A stretch of DNA of 43,781 nt from Streptomyces sp. CBMA29 (lineage in GTDB: Bacteria; Actinomycetota; Actinomycetes; Streptomycetales; Streptomycetaceae): contig NZ_MECL01000259.1 in the NCBI RefSeq assembly GCF_014596445.1, positions 1-43,781 of the forward strand, given 5' to 3'. The notes under the pieces are model-generated. The model had not been told where the DNA came from. It did not search any database and worked only from the letters and a program-made list of their open reading frames with translations. Below are positions 16,529-24,351 of the stretch, piece by piece (position 1 is the first letter of the stretch; every line of letters starts with the position of its first letter). The position numbers were made by a program, and so were the translations under genes.

Positions 16529-17623
16529 ATGCCCGCCGAACACGTCACGCACAGCGCCGGAACCGGACCCGGCCGCCGGGGGCTGCTGCGCGCGGGCGCG
16601 GGCCTCACGGCCGCCGGGGCGCTCGGCGCGGCCGGAGTCCTCGCGTCCGCGGGACCGGCCGCCGCCGACCTGCCGGTCACCGCGCCCTTCTCGCTGAAGG
16701 GCGGCGGGGACCAGGTGTTCTGGCGCAAGAAGCTGCACGAGACGTCCTGGGCCATGCAGTCCTTCGCCTACGACAACGTCAACGGCCACATCTACTTCGC
16801 CCAGCACCGCCCGGGGGACAACGCCAACACCGCGGACAACGGCATCCACCTCGGCGACATCTGGATCGTCCGCACCGACCTGACCGGCAACGTGCTCGGC
16901 ACCATGGCACTGCACCAGTTCGGCCACGGCTCCTCGATGGCCGTCGAACCCACCGGCACCGGTTCCGCGCCGTACCTGTGGATCGAGGGCGACAACTACA
17001 ACGTCGCCAAGGGGGCGTACGAGGACAGCGGCTACCGGCTCACCCGCTTCCGCTACACCGAGGGCATCACCCTCACCTACGGCAACCCGTCGGTGATCCC
17101 GATCCAGGACCGTACGCCTACCGTCAACAGCTACGCGGGCCTGCCCCGCCCCGCGATCGACCCCGTCAACAACATGCTGCTGGTCCGCTACGCCACCCAG
17201 TCCACCTCGCCCAACCCCTGGCGGCTGGTGGTCTTCACGCTCTCGGACGCGGCGGCCGGACGGCTCTCCGAGGACGACCGGAAGGCCGAACGAGCGCTGC
17301 CCACCAACGTCCAACTGAAGATCCCGGAGGACGCCGCCTTCCAGGGCGTCACCCTCTACGGCGAGTACGCCTACCTCCTCTACGGCAAGCCGGGCGGCCC
17401 CTCCTACCTCGCCGCCGTCAGCATGAACGACACCGGGGGCCAGCACGGCGAGGTCTTCCACACCACCGCAGGGAAGACGATCCCGGGCCGCGAGCCGCAG
17501 GGCTGCGCGATCTCGGTGGCCGACGGCCAGCCCCGCCTGACCTTCGGCTTCTCCGGCAAGACCGGCACCACGACCGACCCCAGCTTCGACGCGAGCCTCT
17601 TCTACAAGAACACCTTCGCCTGA
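16529..17623 (+). CDS. Tat-exported beta-propeller-type surface protein ('teichoic acid biosynthesis protein C'/helveticin-like)
   Basis: This is a 364-residue secreted protein with a twin-arginine signal (GRRGLLRAGAGLTAAGALGA, cleavage after PAAADL region near residue 45). The mature part has repeated strand-turn units and the phrases MQSFAYDNVNGHIYFAQ, FGHGSSMAVEP and AYLLYGKPGG. From memory, these fit a Streptomyces family annotated 'teichoic acid biosynthesis protein C' and related to helveticin J-type bacteriocins. That published name is not evidence of teichoic acid synthesis. ATG 16529 is chosen, ten bases after GAGGAG. GTG 16520 is an alternative. It probably binds cell-surface or extracellular polymers. 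Confidence 0.75.
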   Translation: MPAEHVTHSAGTGPGRRGLLRAGAGLTAAGALGAAGVLASAGPAAADLPVTAPFSLKGGGDQVFWRKKLHETSWAMQSFAYDNVNGHIYFAQHRPGDNANTADNGIHLGDIWIVRTDLTGNVLGTMALHQFGHGSSMAVEPTGTGSAPYLWIEGDNYNVAKGAYEDSGYRLTRFRYTEGITLTYGNPSVIPIQDRTPTVNSYAGLPRPAIDPVNNMLLVRYATQSTSPNPWRLVVFTLSDAAAGRLSEDDRKAERALPTNVQLKIPEDAAFQGVTLYGEYAYLLYGKPGGPSYLAAVSMNDTGGQHGEVFHTTAGKTIPGREPQGCAISVADGQPRLTFGFSGKTGTTTDPSFDASLFYKNTFA

Positions 17624-17754
17624 GGCCGCCCGCAGCCGCACCGCCATCCCGACACCCGGCCGCGCGAACAGTTCCAGTCACACCCCAGGGCCAATCCGCC
17701 GGCTACGGCACCACCGGCTGTCCACTCCAAGGGGACCTTGCGGATGAACGTACC

Positions 17755-17781
17755 GCCCACCCTGCGGTCCGCAGGGTGGGC
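17755..17781. terminator. strong hairpin downstream of the propeller gene
   Basis: Arms GCCCACCCTGC and GCAGGGTGGGC (11 bp, perfect) flank a GGTCC loop, 132 bp after the 17623 stop. No T-run follows, which is common for Streptomyces terminators. It may end transcription from the left, or mark the border of the accessory region that starts here. Confidence 0.5.
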
Positions 17782-17928
17782 CCGGACGCTGGCTGATCCG
17801 GTTATCCGGGCCTACCCTGCGGAATTCGGTGGTAACAGGGCTCTGCGGTGATGGAACTAGCTGCGATCCGACGACCATCCCGGTCGAGCGTGGTCGATGG
17901 ATATGACTTGCCCCGATCATCCGGTCGC

Positions 17929-17950
17929 TCCCCCCTCCCCCCTCCCCCCC
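17929..17950. other. C-rich tract (G-quadruplex-capable on minus strand)
   Basis: The region 17782-18029 has no believable gene. Its one notable feature is CTCCCCCCTCCCCCCTCCCC plus three more C. Read on the minus strand, this gives three runs of six to seven G separated by single A, downstream of the membrane protein stop at 18030. It could stall transcription or fold as a quadruplex. Confidence 0.4.
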
Positions 17951-18029
17951 AAGCCTCGCCAGAAGTCTGTTCTGGCAGAGATTTCCATTGCCGGGCGGGC
18001 AGCCCGGATGTGGTGAAGGCCGTGCCGTG

Positions 18030-18485
18030 CTACGCGCTCGAGCGGGCGGGGCGGGCAGCGGTTGCCGGTGCGAGGGTGGTGGTTCGCCATCCGTACCAAC
18101 CGCGGCACAGCACGTAGGCGAGGCCGGTCGCGATCACGAGGACGAGGTCGATCGGCCACGTCGCTTTCGCATCGGGTGTGTCGCCTGCTGCGATGGCGAA
18201 CACGGTGATCGCGATCTTGTGGGCGAACACGAGTTCCCATGGGCCGCGCTGTGTGCGCGGTGACACCATGAGCATGGCGAACAGGCCGACGAACACGAGG
18301 TAGGCGAACGTCCGCCAGGCTTCCGACATCAGGCGTTCGGGTGCCACGGTGGTCATGATCGAGATCCCGTTGGCGAACGCGACGAGGGTGGCGATCCCAC
18401 AGAGGGCCAGCAGCCCGCGTCCGATCCGGTCTGCCGTGGTCGTGGGTCCGTCGGTGGTGGCGTGAACGTCGGCTTGGCGCGTCAT
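18030..18485 (-). CDS. four-helix membrane protein of unknown function
   Basis: This 151-residue protein has four predicted membrane helices: GLLALCGIATLVAFANGIS, TFAYLVFVGLFAMLMV, FAHKIAITVFAIAAG and WPIDLVLVIATGLAYVL. ATG 18485 follows GAGAGGAAAA. The frame stays open upstream to ATG 18800, which has an even better site (GGAGG, five bases). That longer form would be 256 residues with an unconvincing, possibly decayed, Ala/Pro/Thr-rich N-terminal 105 residues resembling a broken signal peptide. A perfect palindrome lies just beyond, next to a broken TetR gene, suggesting a formerly TetR-controlled gene. No family is recognised. Confidence 0.65.
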   Translation of the reverse strand: MTRQADVHATTDGPTTTADRIGRGLLALCGIATLVAFANGISIMTTVAPERLMSEAWRTFAYLVFVGLFAMLMVSPRTQRGPWELVFAHKIAITVFAIAAGDTPDAKATWPIDLVLVIATGLAYVLCRGWYGWRTTTLAPATAARPARSSA

Positions 18486-18840
18486 GGCGGGTTTTCCTCT
18501 CAACGATTTTCGGTGGGTGTCATGCGAAAGCCGTGGTCGCGCGACACTCGTCTGCGCGGTCGGCTTGGTGGTGGCGTGGACCCGGAAGCCGGGTGCCCGG
18601 ATGACCCAGGTGGTGAATATCGACCACGGGTCGTGAGCGGCTGTTCGCTGGTCGAAGTCGGGCGCCGACTGGTGCGCGGCGGGCGTGGGTGACGCCTGGG
18701 CGAACGCGGCGGTTGCGGCGGCCGTGGGGGCCAAGCGGTGATCACCGTGGGATGGCCGGCCGGGCGGGGAGCGGCGTGTACGGGTGGATTCGACCTTCAT
18801 GACAACCTCCGGCGTCACTTTGTTAGATGCACTCAGGTTT

Positions 18841-18855
18841 GTTAGAACTTCTAAC
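18841..18855. promoter_or_regulatory. palindromic operator GTTAGAACTTCTAAC
   Basis: This perfect 15-base palindrome (arms GTTAGAA/TTCTAAC around C) lies between the divergent membrane protein and the TetR-family pseudogene. The half-site GTTAGA recurs at 18822 and 18904. This is the expected place and form of a TetR operator. The regulator that should bind it is broken, so the site may be orphaned. Confidence 0.6.
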
Positions 18856-18945
18856 ACCATGCAGGAGGCGCGAGGGCGCGTCAAGGGCTCGGGCGGCATT
18901 TCTGTTAGATGCCATCACGACAGCGATGGGTTTTCACCACAGCGT

Positions 18946-19200
18946 GTGGGCGACGCGGAAAAGCGGCCAACCACGGCAGGGACCCGTACGTCACCTCGCG
19001 AGCCGTACCGCGAACAGGTGCGCGAGGAGGCGAAGAGCAGGTGCGCGAGGAGGCGAAGAGACTGGCCTGGGAGCAGATCGCCACGGCGGGGGCGTCGGCG
19101 CTGTCGGTCAATGCGATCGCCAAGCGCTGCTCGCCCTCGTCATCCGCGTACGCGACCTCGAAGCGTTCCACCAAGGCCGGGGCACCCCAGCCATAAGACC
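18946..19200 (+). pseudogene. TetR-family regulator, broken by 23-bp duplication and deletion
   Basis: From GTG 18946 the frame gives MGDAEKRPTTAG and then PREPYREQVREEAK. A perfect 23-bp tandem duplication (19015-19060) then shifts the frame. In the shifted frame the TetR DNA-binding start resumes as RLAWEQIATAGASALSVNAI followed by AKR. The expected recognition helix (typically MGMSGPALYRYF) is missing. A third frame then shows LLALVIRVRDLEAFHQ, which resembles the stretch after it. So there are at least two lesions, and nothing TetR-like is visible beyond about 19200. It diverges from the membrane protein gene and its palindromic operator. Confidence 0.75.
19015..19060. repeat. perfect 23-bp tandem duplication
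   Basis: The 23-base unit beginning CAGGTGCGCGAGGAGG occurs at 19015-19037 and 19038-19060 without mismatch. Because 23 is not a multiple of three, it frameshifts the TetR gene. The identity of the copies suggests a recent event. Confidence 0.85.
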
Positions 19201-19342
19201 GACTTTCGGCACTGCGGCACTCTCCCGAGCAGCCTCCGGGCGTCGACCACAACCCCGCAACCGACCCCGCGGAATAGGTCAGAACCCCGCAAGGTGCACG
19301 CGGAACGGACACCTGCGCCCCGCCAGCCCTCCGGCTCCGCAA

Positions 19343-19398
19343 GACCCGCAGACCCGCAGACGCGCGGACGCGCGGACCCGCAGACCCGCAGACCCGCA
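19343..19398. repeat. 8-bp tandem repeat array, seven units
   Basis: Seven consecutive 8-base units fill 19343-19398. Two are GACCCGCA, then two GACGCGCG, then three GACCCGCA. The two-base variant block is itself duplicated, which suggests growth by slippage. It lies in non-coding DNA between the TetR remnant and the next gene remnant. Nothing else is seen in 19200-19453. Confidence 0.85.
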
Positions 19399-19453
19399 AG
19401 CCGAGGGCTTGGGCCGCTGACCAGGGCCCTCCGCCAGCTAATGGAATTCACCG

Positions 19454-19780
19454 ATGCCCGACGCCACGGTCTTCGACCAGGCCACCGCGGTGATCGAGAA
19501 AGTCAGGGCCCAGCCCATCGACGCGCTGGAGGCCCTCGCGCTCCAACGCCCCGTAAGGGACCCGCTGCTGCGCTCGGCGATGCATATCCGCCAGGCGCTC
19601 GTAGTGTCGTCCAAAGCGGTCGTCGTGCATCAGGATCGCCTGCACGCCATGCGCGCCAGCCTTCTACGACCTGGAACGGATCACCCGGTCGACGGCGGAT
19701 CTGCGCGTCGTCCCGGCTGAGAGCCAGGCCCGCCCGCAGGCGATCGGCCACATCATCGACGCCGCGAAGCCGCCACGCCT
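19454..19780 (+). pseudogene. frameshifted hypothetical gene
   Basis: ATG 19454 opens a frame with good coding bias (VFDQATAVIEKVRAQPIDAL, then LLRSAMHIRQALVVSSKAVV). Around 19660 the plausible protein jumps to the +1 frame, reading FYDLERITRSTADLRVVPAE and then QAIGHIIDAAKP. The simplest explanation is a single-base indel near the run CCAGCCTTC. The family is not recognised; the pattern is mostly helical. No ribosome binding site is clear. The minus strand is also open here but has weaker third-position bias. It is part of the decayed island. Confidence 0.45.
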
Positions 19781-19963
19781 CCGGACCGGCCTCCGGGAAT
19801 CCGCCTTGCCAAGGCCGCTGTCGCCGGCTCCGTGCAGTCAGGACGCGCCCCGGGCCCGGTCACCCGGGCAGGCCGCCATCCCGGCCGCTACCGGACCGGT
19901 GGTGGCCGCCGACCGGTCCCGCCGGTGATTCCGGATTACGACTCAGAGACGTCGATGAAATGA

Positions 19964-20206
19964 CCTTGTCCAGGCACAGGCGCCGAAAAGAAGTGGGACA
20001 TCTCAGTCCGCGACGGCAGGTGGAGCGCCCACGGTCGTCGTGTACTGCGGCTTTCTGCCGCCCAGGCCGAGAGCCGAGTCCTGCTGGCGATCATCTATCA
20101 CCTCGGCGCCCAGGAGGAGCACTACCCGACGATCACGCCCCAGCGGTCCGCCTGGCCGCCACACCGCGATGTCGATCCGCACCGTCCGAAACACGACGCC
20201 CCTTGA
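19964..20206 (+). pseudogene. 5'-truncated hypothetical gene fragment
   Basis: An 80-codon frame without a start codon contains a convincing segment: WDISVRDGRWSAHGRRVLRL, then SAAQAESRVLLAIIYHLGAQ. It ends at TGA 20206, twelve bases before the next gene. The true 5' end seems to be lost (a stop lies at 19961). I do not recognise the family. The stretch 19781-19963 upstream holds no feature I can support. Confidence 0.4.
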
Positions 20207-20217
20207 AGGACTTGCCC

Positions 20218-20559
20218 ATGCCCACCGAACGCCCCGCATCGTGGACCCCCGCCTACCCTGCGCTGCTTCGGCTCCTCGATGCCGTCATCGAGGCCGCCGG
20301 CACCGCCCCGCGCCCCACTGCGGACCTCACCTCGCTGCGCCGGGTCCGCCGCGACCTCGTCCTGATGGGCCAGGGGCACCAGCCCTACCCCGACAGCCCG
20401 CTCGGATGGAGTCCGCACGCCGCCTTCCGGCTCATCCGCCAGGTCATCACCGCCGCTCCGCTCGGACACCCCGCCGTAGGCACCGTGCTCCGGCTCGCCG
20501 CGGACGTCGCCGACCAGAACGCGGCGGCCCGCGCCGCCGCTTCCGTGAAGGAGGGCTGA
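20218..20559 (+). CDS. hypothetical protein of the accessory island
   Basis: This 113-residue, largely helical protein has ATG 20218 and a good ribosome binding site (AAGGA, about eight bases upstream). The sequence includes PALLRLLDAVIEAAGTAPRP, SLRRVRRDLVLMGQG and GWSPHAAFRLIRQVITAAPL. Third-position G/C bias is strong, so it is probably a real gene. No family is recognised and there is no membrane segment. It follows the truncated fragment by 12 bp and converges with another truncated gene on the minus strand. Confidence 0.65.
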   Translation: MPTERPASWTPAYPALLRLLDAVIEAAGTAPRPTADLTSLRRVRRDLVLMGQGHQPYPDSPLGWSPHAAFRLIRQVITAAPLGHPAVGTVLRLAADVADQNAAARAAASVKEG

Positions 20560-20829
20560 GGCTGAGTCGGTCGTGTCGTCGCGGTGGGTGCCCCCGAAGC
20601 GGGCGCCGATCGCGCGGGCCAGCTCCTCCAGCGTCATCTCCACGCGCCGCCCGTCCGCGGCCCGGCCCTCCGCCACCTCCGCCTCGGGGTCCGCCGGGGC
20701 GGGGAGGTCCACGGCCCACTGGCCGTCGTCGACCATCACGATGTCGCCGACCGTCCACGGCCGCCCGCCGCTGCGGATCTTGCGCTCCAGCCCGGCCCCG
20801 TCCCCGTGTCTGCCGCCCCGCTCCGCCAT
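20560..20829 (-). pseudogene. 3'-truncated hypothetical gene
   Basis: ATG 20829 has an excellent ribosome binding site (GAGGGGAACCGC). The frame encodes a believable start (RPWTVGDIVMVDDGQWAVDL, later MTLEELARAIGARFGGTHRD). It has no stop before the end of the plus-strand gene at 20559 and then runs antisense through it to 20122. The original 3' end therefore appears lost, with an artificial 235-residue chimeric frame left behind. The family is not recognised. Confidence 0.5.
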
Positions 20830-21047
20830 GCGGTTCCCCTCTGGCCTCGTACGGCCGTGCGCCGCAGCCCAGTTACGACAACCGGCCGCCCCGGTCCGTT
20901 CCCGGGCAGCCGGTTCTTCGGCCTCCGGGCCCAGTCCGCCCACGGCAGACACGATCCCGCCGGAAAGGACTACGTACCTCGGCACACCGGACGTCAACGT
21001 ACGGGTGTCGGGAAAAACCACAAGTCAACGAGGGGACAGTCCCCGTT

Positions 21048-21316
21048 TTGAACACCACCGAAGGCAACCTCGCCACGCAACGCCCCTCCCTGGCCAGCGA
21101 CGGCAGCGCGGAGCCGGTGCTCAGCCTGCTCAGCGAGCGCGGCTGAGCGCTGGTGGACACCCCGGAGGCCAACGTGCACTGCACCAGCCCGGCACCGTCC
21201 GGGCCACCCCCGCCGAAGCCGACGCAGAGCCTTGGGTGCAGGAGTTCGGCATTGGCGTTCCCAGCCGGGCCGTCGCCGCCTTCCTCGAAGCACTGACCGG
21301 CCACGTCGACCGCTGA
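21048..21316 (+). pseudogene. DUF317-like gene with nonsense mutation and frameshift
   Basis: A TTG start at 21048 gives NTTEGNLATQRPSLASDG and PVLSLLSERG, then TGA. Reading through gives ALVDTPEANVHCTSP. The usual phrase in Streptomyces DUF317-type proteins is ERGWALVDTPEANVH, so a Trp codon TGG has probably become TGA. A shift to another frame then gives PGTVRATPAEADAEPWVQEF and PSRAVAAFLEALTGHVDR, like the C-terminal end of that domain. The middle of the domain is missing. DUF317 proteins cluster in Streptomyces accessory elements. Family assignment is from memory. Confidence 0.5.
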
Positions 21317-21512
21317 CCCACCGGCGCTCCGGCCACGGCCGGACCGCGCCTGCCAACTGCCGCCCGCACGAAGGAATCGCCTTTGCTCTCACACGCCACA
21401 CACCGGTTCTCCGGTCCCGCCATCACCGCCTTCGGCCTCGCCCTGACGGCCACCACCCCGGCGCACACCACCGGGTTCGTACCCAGCCTGGTCATCACCG
21501 TCAGCGGCCTGG

Positions 21513-21743
21513 ATGCACACCTGGGACTACGCCTACGAGCAGTCCCTCACCCGCGACACCGACATCGTCGCCCTCCTCGCAGCCCGGCCGAGCGGAGCCC
21601 ACTTCGCCGACATCAGCCACGCGATGGGTGGCCGCCCCCTCCACACCGCCAGGTCACTGTTCCGTCTCCTCCACAAGGGCCTGGTGACGGTGGCCGACGA
21701 GAGCGCGCCGATCGCGGAGCGCCTGTTCCTGCTGGCCGCCTGA
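21513..21743 (+). CDS. small winged-helix-like hypothetical protein
   Basis: This 76-residue protein (YEQSLTRDTDIVALLAARPS, ADISHAMGGRPLHTARSLFR, LLHKGLVTVADESA) has the helix-helix-helix-strand pattern of a small winged helix DNA-binding domain. No ribosome binding site is evident before ATG 21513. A separate TTG frame at 21383 (with AAGGAA upstream) encodes a short hydrophobic piece, PAITAFGLALTATT, that runs into it out of frame. The two could be parts of one broken gene. It could be a small regulator; no target is known. Confidence 0.5.
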   Translation: MHTWDYAYEQSLTRDTDIVALLAARPSGAHFADISHAMGGRPLHTARSLFRLLHKGLVTVADESAPIAERLFLLAA

Positions 21744-21944
21744 ACCTCGTTCGCCACCGGTCAGGCCCCGCGCCGGGCCGACCGGTCCTCGACCGAGAGG
21801 ACCTCCGTGGCCTTCCATACCCCGCTGACCAACCACCACGCCGACCGCACGCCGTGCCCGGCCGAGCACAAGCACACCAGCTCCGGCAAACCGCTCCACC
21901 CCACCACTTCGTCCCCGCCTGTATCCAGCTTCCCGGAGGTTCCC

Positions 21945-22157
21945 GTGCCCCAAGACCTGACCGTCGGCTACCTGCTCCAGCAGCTCCAGGACCTCAGCCC
22001 CAACCTGCAGATCCGACTCGCCGTCAACCCCGACTGGCCGTACGCCCACTTCCTCGGCACCAGCCTCGTCATCAGCGACGGCGTCGTGTTCATCGCCGAG
22101 GACGGCCAGGAAGGCTACCTCCCGCCCGGAATCCGCGACGCCCTCGCCTGGGCCTGA
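21945..22157 (+). CDS. small hypothetical protein
   Basis: This is a 70-residue protein with GTG start 21945, five bases after a GGAGG ribosome binding site. The sequence (TVGYLLQQLQDLSPNLQIRL, VISDGVVFIAEDGQEGYL) is regular alpha/beta with no membrane segment. An in-frame GTG at 21807 would extend it, but that extension is Pro/Thr-rich and unlike coding sequence. Small proteins of this type are common in Streptomyces accessory regions. The function is unknown. Confidence 0.65.
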   Translation: MPQDLTVGYLLQQLQDLSPNLQIRLAVNPDWPYAHFLGTSLVISDGVVFIAEDGQEGYLPPGIRDALAWA

Positions 22158-22224
22158 ACCCGCTATCCCCACCCGATCCCACGCTTCCACCACGCTGCCG
22201 CTGCACACGCTCGCCTTCCAGCCG

Positions 22225-22593
22225 ATGCCCACCGGCACCGGCGGCGCGCTCGTCCGCCGCATCTCCGGCCTCCCCGGCGGACCCCTCGACGTGATCTGGC
22301 TCCCAACACCCGCCACCCGACTCCCCCTCGGCCGCATCCGCCTGCTCTGGGAACCCGCCCCGCACGCAGGCTGGACCGTCCACGCCCACCTCGGCCTGGC
22401 CACCACCGAGGTGCTCCTCGCCCCACTGGCCGCCGCCCCCGACCACTGGCCCAACCTGATCCGCCCCACCCTCTACGAGGTCACCGGCCTCTGCCACGCC
22501 CTCGCCTACGCCACCACCGTCCTAGACTTGTCCAAACCAACTCGCCGAAGCCCGACTCCGCGACCGCGACTGCAGAAATATTTCTCCTGCTGA
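22225..22593 (+). CDS. hypothetical protein, possibly frameshifted near its end
   Basis: This is a 122-residue frame from ATG 22225. The first 100 residues look real (GGPLDVIWLPTPATRLPLGR, LLWEPAPHAGWTVHAHLGLA, LYEVTGLCHALAYATTVLDL). The last 20 (from SKPTRRSPTPRP) look out of frame. One frame over reads NQLAEARLRDRDCRNI, a likelier continuation, so a one-base indel near 22540 is suspected. No good ribosome binding site is seen. The function is unknown. Confidence 0.5.
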   Translation: MPTGTGGALVRRISGLPGGPLDVIWLPTPATRLPLGRIRLLWEPAPHAGWTVHAHLGLATTEVLLAPLAAAPDHWPNLIRPTLYEVTGLCHALAYATTVLDLSKPTRRSPTPRPRLQKYFSC

Positions 22594-22741
22594 ACCTTTC
22601 CGGACTCTCGCAGGTCAGTCGGGCCTGCCGATCCGGGAACATAGGCGCGGTTACGACATATCCGAAAGTCATTACCCCTCATCCCACTCCGGGGCATCCC
22701 GCAGGGTGGTTGACCTCAATGAAGAACCGGCACAAAATGCA

Positions 22742-22918
22742 TCACTTACCCGGCTTGCTGAGAGCAGCGAGGCCATAGGTAAACGAACTGACGCCGAGAA
22801 CTATGGCTCCCAGGATTCCCGAGTCATGAACCCACCCCAGAAGACGACTCACCCCGGCGACCAATACTCCCAGAATTAGGCAGCAAACTGACCGCACAAG
22901 CGGATGACGGATGCACAT
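22742..22918 (-). CDS. 58-residue two-helix membrane protein
   Basis: This short gene is easy to miss. ATG 22918 to TGA 22742 encodes MCIRHPLVRS, a hydrophobic helix (VCCLILGVLVAGVSRLLGW), a short turn (VHDSGI) and a second helix (LGAIVLGVSSFTYGLAAL), ending SKPGK. Base composition is much lower in GC than the surroundings, so it is probably a foreign gene. The ribosome binding site is weak (GAAAG). It lies on the same strand as another small membrane protein (24430-24660). The IS element sits between them, so the two may once have been neighbours. Confidence 0.55.
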   Translation of the reverse strand: MCIRHPLVRSVCCLILGVLVAGVSRLLGWVHDSGILGAIVLGVSSFTYGLAALSKPGK

Positions 22919-23117
22919 GGGATACTTTCTTTCAAATTATGCAGCCAGATCCCATGGCGATGGGATCTGACCACAGGTGTCAGATATCTGGAAGAATCTC
23001 CCTAGAATCGCCGGGTAAGTCAGGCGTCCACTCTTAGCCTAGAGACAGAATCCCTTAAGAGGTCCTAACAAAGGCTTTGCGCGAGTTGAGGGTTGAGGGT
23101 TGACCATGCAGGCGGCT

Positions 23118-23549
23118 TCAGTGGCCGATGTCGCATGCTTCGTAGCTTTTCAACCCAACCGTCAGTAGGGGCGGCACGAGTGTGTGCATGTACCAGCTCA
23201 GGTCGGTGAAGTCGACCGAATCAGGTAGACGCCGCCGGTTGATGGTCGGGGTGAAGCTGCAGCTCATGCGGCCGGGGTAGAACAGAAGCAGACCGCCGGT
23301 GTTCGCTTCCGCGTGGTAGATGCAGACGGCCACGTGGTGGTGCGAGTTCTCGGGTGCGTCCAGGATGGCCAAGACATCCTGCGTGTGGTCGCGGGTGGTG
23401 GACTGCCAGTCGTACAGGTCGTCGTCGTTCACCATGTACGAGAGTGGCTCCTCAAGCGCCCATCCTGCGGCGGCCAGGGCTCTGATGGAGGTGCGGACCA
23501 TGAGCTCGCGGGCGAAAGTGAAGTCGATGTCTGCGGTCCGAGACGACAC
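23118..23549 (-). CDS. IS passenger gene, 143-residue hypothetical protein
   Basis: This is a soluble protein with GTG start 23549, six bases after AGGAG. An in-frame GTG at 23579 lacks a binding site. The sequence (DIDFTFARELMVRTSIRALA, EEPLSYMVNDDDLYDWQSTT, SHHHVAVCIYHAEANTGGLL, SFTPTINRRRLP) has a believable alpha/beta pattern and no membrane segment. It is not transposase-like. It ends 59 bp inside the left terminal repeat and starts 76 bp after the transposase stop, so it lies wholly within the IS boundaries. The family is not recognised. Confidence 0.7.
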   Translation of the reverse strand: MSSRTADIDFTFARELMVRTSIRALAAAGWALEEPLSYMVNDDDLYDWQSTTRDHTQDVLAILDAPENSHHHVAVCIYHAEANTGGLLLFYPGRMSCSFTPTINRRRLPDSVDFTDLSWYMHTLVPPLLTVGLKSYEACDIGH

Positions 23550-23624
23550 GGATGGCTCCTGGTGAAGGTTCGACGGCACCGCATGGTTGCCGAGGATGTA
23601 CCGAGCTGTCGATCGAATTGAGGA

Positions 23625-24351
23625 TCAAGAGCCTGAGCAGAGGCGTTGGACGTGTCTGTGGGTGATGAGGCAGGTGGCGAGGCCGAGGAAGGCTTCGTGG
23701 ATGTCGTCTCGTCGTTCCCAGCGGATGCGGAGGCGTCGGAAGCCGTGCAGCCAGGCGATGGTGCGCTCGACGACCCAGCGGTGGATGCCGAGGCCGGAGC
23801 CGTGAGGGGCGCCTCGGCGGGCAATGACCGGTTTGATGCCATGAGCCCAGACAAGCCGGCGGTACTTGTCGTGGTCGTAGCCCCGGTCGGCCAGCAACAT
23901 GTCCGGTCGTCTCCTCGGCCGGCCGACCAGGCCCGCAACGGACGGAATCTTCGCGAGCAGGGGCATCAGCTGTGTCACGTCGTTGCGGTTTCCGCCGGTC
24001 AGCGACACTGCAAGCGGGATGCCCTGCCCGTCGACGAGGACGTGGTGTTTGCTGCCCGGCCGACCGCAGTCTCGTCAGCAGGACGGCATGGAGACGGTCC
24101 CACACGACGGCCTCGTTCCACGCGGCAAGGCGCCGCCAGCACGTCATGCCCGAGCCGAAGCCGAGCTCTTGGGGCAGGTACTCCCACTGGATGCCGGTGT
24201 GGAGTACGAACAGGATCCCGCACAGAGCCTGCCGGTCGGGCACCCGCGGCCGGCCCGCCACCAGCTTTGGCGCCGGGACCGGCAACAACGGCTCGATCAG
24301 CGACCACAATTCGTCCGAGACGATCCACGGCCGGGAGTTCCTCTTCGCCAC
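23625..24351 (-). pseudogene. IS5-family DDE transposase with internal deletion
   Basis: GTG 24351 begins a typical transposase N-terminus (WIVSDELWSLIEPLLPVPAP, LHTGIQWEYLPQELGFGSGM, LLTRLRS). Near 24070 it jumps frame to PGSKHHVLVDGQGIPLAVSL and continues in that frame through LADRGYDHDKYRRLVWAHGI and HRWVVERTIAWLHGFRRLRI to TGA 23625. About 30 residues normally present between these parts are missing, including the first catalytic Asp (usually in IDGSHVRA). The second Asp (ADRGYD) and the Glu (VVERT) remain. It is inactive. Confidence 0.88.

Noticed and set aside
19448..19645. Minus-strand small gene (LMHDDRFGRHYERLADMHRR)
   Set aside because: Third-position G/C is lower than on the plus strand, where a frameshifted gene explains the region better.
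20122..20559. C-terminal two thirds of a 235-residue minus-strand frame
   Set aside because: It runs antisense to a well-supported plus gene; only the part above 20560 looks genuinely coding.
21025..21047. GGGGA-CAG-TCCCC followed by GTTTT as a terminator
   Set aside because: The stem has only five pairs and no gene upstream on that strand needs a terminator.
22540..22880. Stop-free plus frame continuing from NQLAEARLRDRD to TAG at 22880
   Set aside because: After about 20 residues the composition becomes random and it overlaps the clearer minus-strand membrane protein.
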